Assembly: GCA_034522055.1 (NCBI GenBank)
Contig: JAXHLS010000002.1
Span: 1,364,001-1,428,000 of the forward strand
Direction: 5' to 3'
Length of the DNA stretch: 64,000 nt
Source of the DNA: Gammaproteobacteria bacterium
GTDB lineage: Bacteria > Pseudomonadota > Gammaproteobacteria > JAABTG01
Positions 62,914 through 64,000 of this stretch are shown here, piece by piece (position 1 is the first letter of the stretch; every line of letters begins with the position of its first letter). The notes below the pieces were generated by a model. It had not been told where the DNA came from. It saw only the letters and a list, made by a program, of their open reading frames with translations, and did not search any database. Both the position numbers and the translations under genes were made by a program.

Positions 62914-64000
62914 TCAGAACAACTGCTCCGTGATGCTCCCCGACGACTCCCCACCGGCCGTCGCCGGCCCCTCCCAGTCCACCTGTTTGGTGGGGACATG
63001 GGCCTTGCGAAAGGTCTCGAAGATGGCCCCCGGAAAGTCCGAAGTGGCCAGCAGGCCGGTGGTGGGATCGATACGCACCGTCACCAGGCCCGGCGGCGGC
63101 GCCATGTCGCGACTCGGCATGTCTTCGAGGGCCTCGGCCATGAAGTCTATCCACACCGGCAGGGCCGCCCGCCCACCGGTCTCCCGCGCCCCCAGGGGGG
63201 CCAGCTTGTCGAAACCCACCCAGGCCGTGGCCACCATGGCCCCGTTGAAGCCGGAGAACCAGGCATCCCGCTGCTGGTTGGTGGTGCCGGTCTTGCCGGC
63301 GATGTCGTCACGGCCGAGGGCCAGGGCCTTGCGCCCGGTGCCGCGGCGGATCACGTCCTTCAGCATGGAGCGCAGGAGCCAGGCGTTCTCGGGGGGAATG
63401 GCACGGGGCGCGAGGCCGGCCAGCATCTCCGGGTCCGCTTCCTGCGCGTCGGCCTTCTCGATGGCCTGCCAGCACTCCGCGCACGCCACCGGTGGCGCGG
63501 CCTCGAAGACCACCTCGCCGCGGTAATCGGTGATCCTGTCGACAAAATAGGGCGTCACCCGGTGGCCGCCGTTGGCGAACACCGCAAAGCCCCTCGCCAC
63601 CTTGATGGGCTCCAGGTCCAGGGCCCCCAGAGCCAGGGAGAGGTTGCGGGGCAGCTCGTCCGGCGCAAAGCCGAAACGCTCCAGGAACCGCACGGTGTAG
63701 GGGATGCCGACGCGCTCCAGCACGCGGATGGACACCAGGTTGCGCGACTTGGTCAGGGCCTCCCGCAGGCGCGTGGGCCCGAAGAACTTGCCACTGTAGT
63801 TCTCGGGCCGCCACGATGCCTCCAGGCTCGTATCCTCGAACACCACCGGGGCATCGTTGATGAGGGAGGCGGGCGTCAGGCCGGATCCGAGGGCCGCCGA
63901 GTAAATGAAAGGCTTGAAGTTGGAACCCGGCTGGCGCTTCGCCTGGACGGCGCGGTTGAACTTGTTGAGGTAAAAGTCGAAACCACCCTGGAGGGCCCTC
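62914..64000 (-). CDS. mrcA: Penicillin-binding protein 1A, C-terminal part (runs past the window end)
   Basis: The 3' part of a class A PBP; about 360 residues are inside the window and the N-terminus, with the glycosyltransferase domain, lies beyond 64000. The transpeptidase motifs are all present: SxxK in GSNFKPF (active Ser), SRN in TKSRNLVSI and KTGTT in IAGKTGTTNQQRDAW. It cross-links peptidoglycan in the periplasm. The frame is open through the window edge, so the apparent ATG at 63846 is internal. Confidence 0.93.
   Translation of the reverse strand, partial: RALQGGFDFYLNKFNRAVQAKRQPGSNFKPFIYSAALGSGLTPASLINDAPVVFEDTSLEASWRPENYSGKFFGPTRLREALTKSRNLVSIRVLERVGIPYTVRFLERFGFAPDELPRNLSLALGALDLEPIKVARGFAVFANGGHRVTPYFVDRITDYRGEVVFEAAPPVACAECWQAIEKADAQEADPEMLAGLAPRAIPPENAWLLRSMLKDVIRRGTGRKALALGRDDIAGKTGTTNQQRDAWFSGFNGAMVATAWVGFDKLAPLGARETGGRAALPVWIDFMAEALEDMPSRDMAPPPGLVTVRIDPTTGLLATSDFPGAIFETFRKAHVPTKQVDWEGPATAGGESSGSITEQLF

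Noticed and set aside
1-64000. CRISPR arrays, rRNA genes, riboswitches
   Set aside because: I found no evenly spaced identical repeats with unique spacers, no rRNA signatures and no riboswitch core that I could support.

Overview
This is a GC-rich chromosomal segment from what looks like a halophilic or halotolerant, sulfur-oxidising gammaproteobacterium of the Chromatiales / Ectothiorhodospiraceae kind. Four things point that way: the gammaproteobacterial hemA-prfA-prmC block divergent from lolB-ispE-tRNA-Gln-prs-rplY-pth-ychF; a secreted Gly/Tyr-rich protein that resembles purple-sulfur-bacterial sulfur globule proteins; the glycine-to-betaine methyltransferase pair GSMT/SDMT; and PEP-CTERM-type surface proteins. 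No rRNA, CRISPR or prophage is visible.

Layout. 0-7.2 kb (mostly minus): translation and precursor housekeeping (ychF, pth, rplY, prs, tRNA-Gln, ispE, lolB, a TPR lipoprotein). 7.4-11.9 kb (plus): hemA, prfA, prmC, a small unknown protein and moeB. 11.9-19.1 kb: tatD, a run of REP palindromes, a zinc-ribbon protein, srkA, the sulfur globule protein with a clean terminator, slyD, and a cytochrome b with a small membrane partner. 19.5-29.1 kb: the most interesting region, a co-directional minus-strand cluster headed by a divergent marR. 29.2-33.1 kb: two PEP-CTERM-type proteins and an arsJ-gapdh arsenate-detoxification pair. 33.3-36.3 kb: the mlaFEDC lipid-transport operon, interrupted by a dispersed repeat. 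36.6-44.6 kb: a diguanylate cyclase, a PDC sensor protein, a gamma-glutamylcyclotransferase-like protein, an OmpA-type lipoprotein and an RND efflux pair. 44.7-51.2 kb: the DUF58/MoxR/DUF4350/DUF4129/SpoIIM/RDD cluster. 51.4-53.4 kb: a frame-broken IS110 element beside several repeats. 53.5-57.5 kb: GGDEF and HD-GYP genes and a lower-GC DUF4143 ATPase. 57.6-64 kb: SPOR protein, argS, priA, an unknown protein and the 3' part of mrcA.

Main hypothesis. Next to the GSMT/SDMT betaine genes lies a tightly packed set: an AsnB-type glutamine-dependent amidotransferase, an aspartate-carbamoyltransferase homologue that keeps the carbamoyl-phosphate site but has lost the aspartate-binding Arg/Gln, a 40-residue membrane peptide, a sodium/solute symporter, an isochorismatase-like amidohydrolase, an M20 N-carbamoyl-amino-acid hydrolase and a small membrane protein, with a divergent MarR regulator. 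An amide-forming plus a carbamoyl-forming enzyme, with matching hydrolases and a transporter, is what would be needed to make, recover and break down a carbamoylated amino-acid amide. Such a compatible solute, N-alpha-carbamoyl-L-glutamine 1-amide, is known from the halophilic purple sulfur bacterium Ectothiorhodospira marismortui; I know of no genes assigned to it. This link is inference.

A second theme is repeats: a roughly 201-bp family bounded by TTAA (several copies, one with a compensated hairpin change) has inserted beside mlaE, into the 3' end of a PEP-CTERM-type gene and beside IS110, and a degenerate relative lies between two copies of the tRNA-Gln 3' end.
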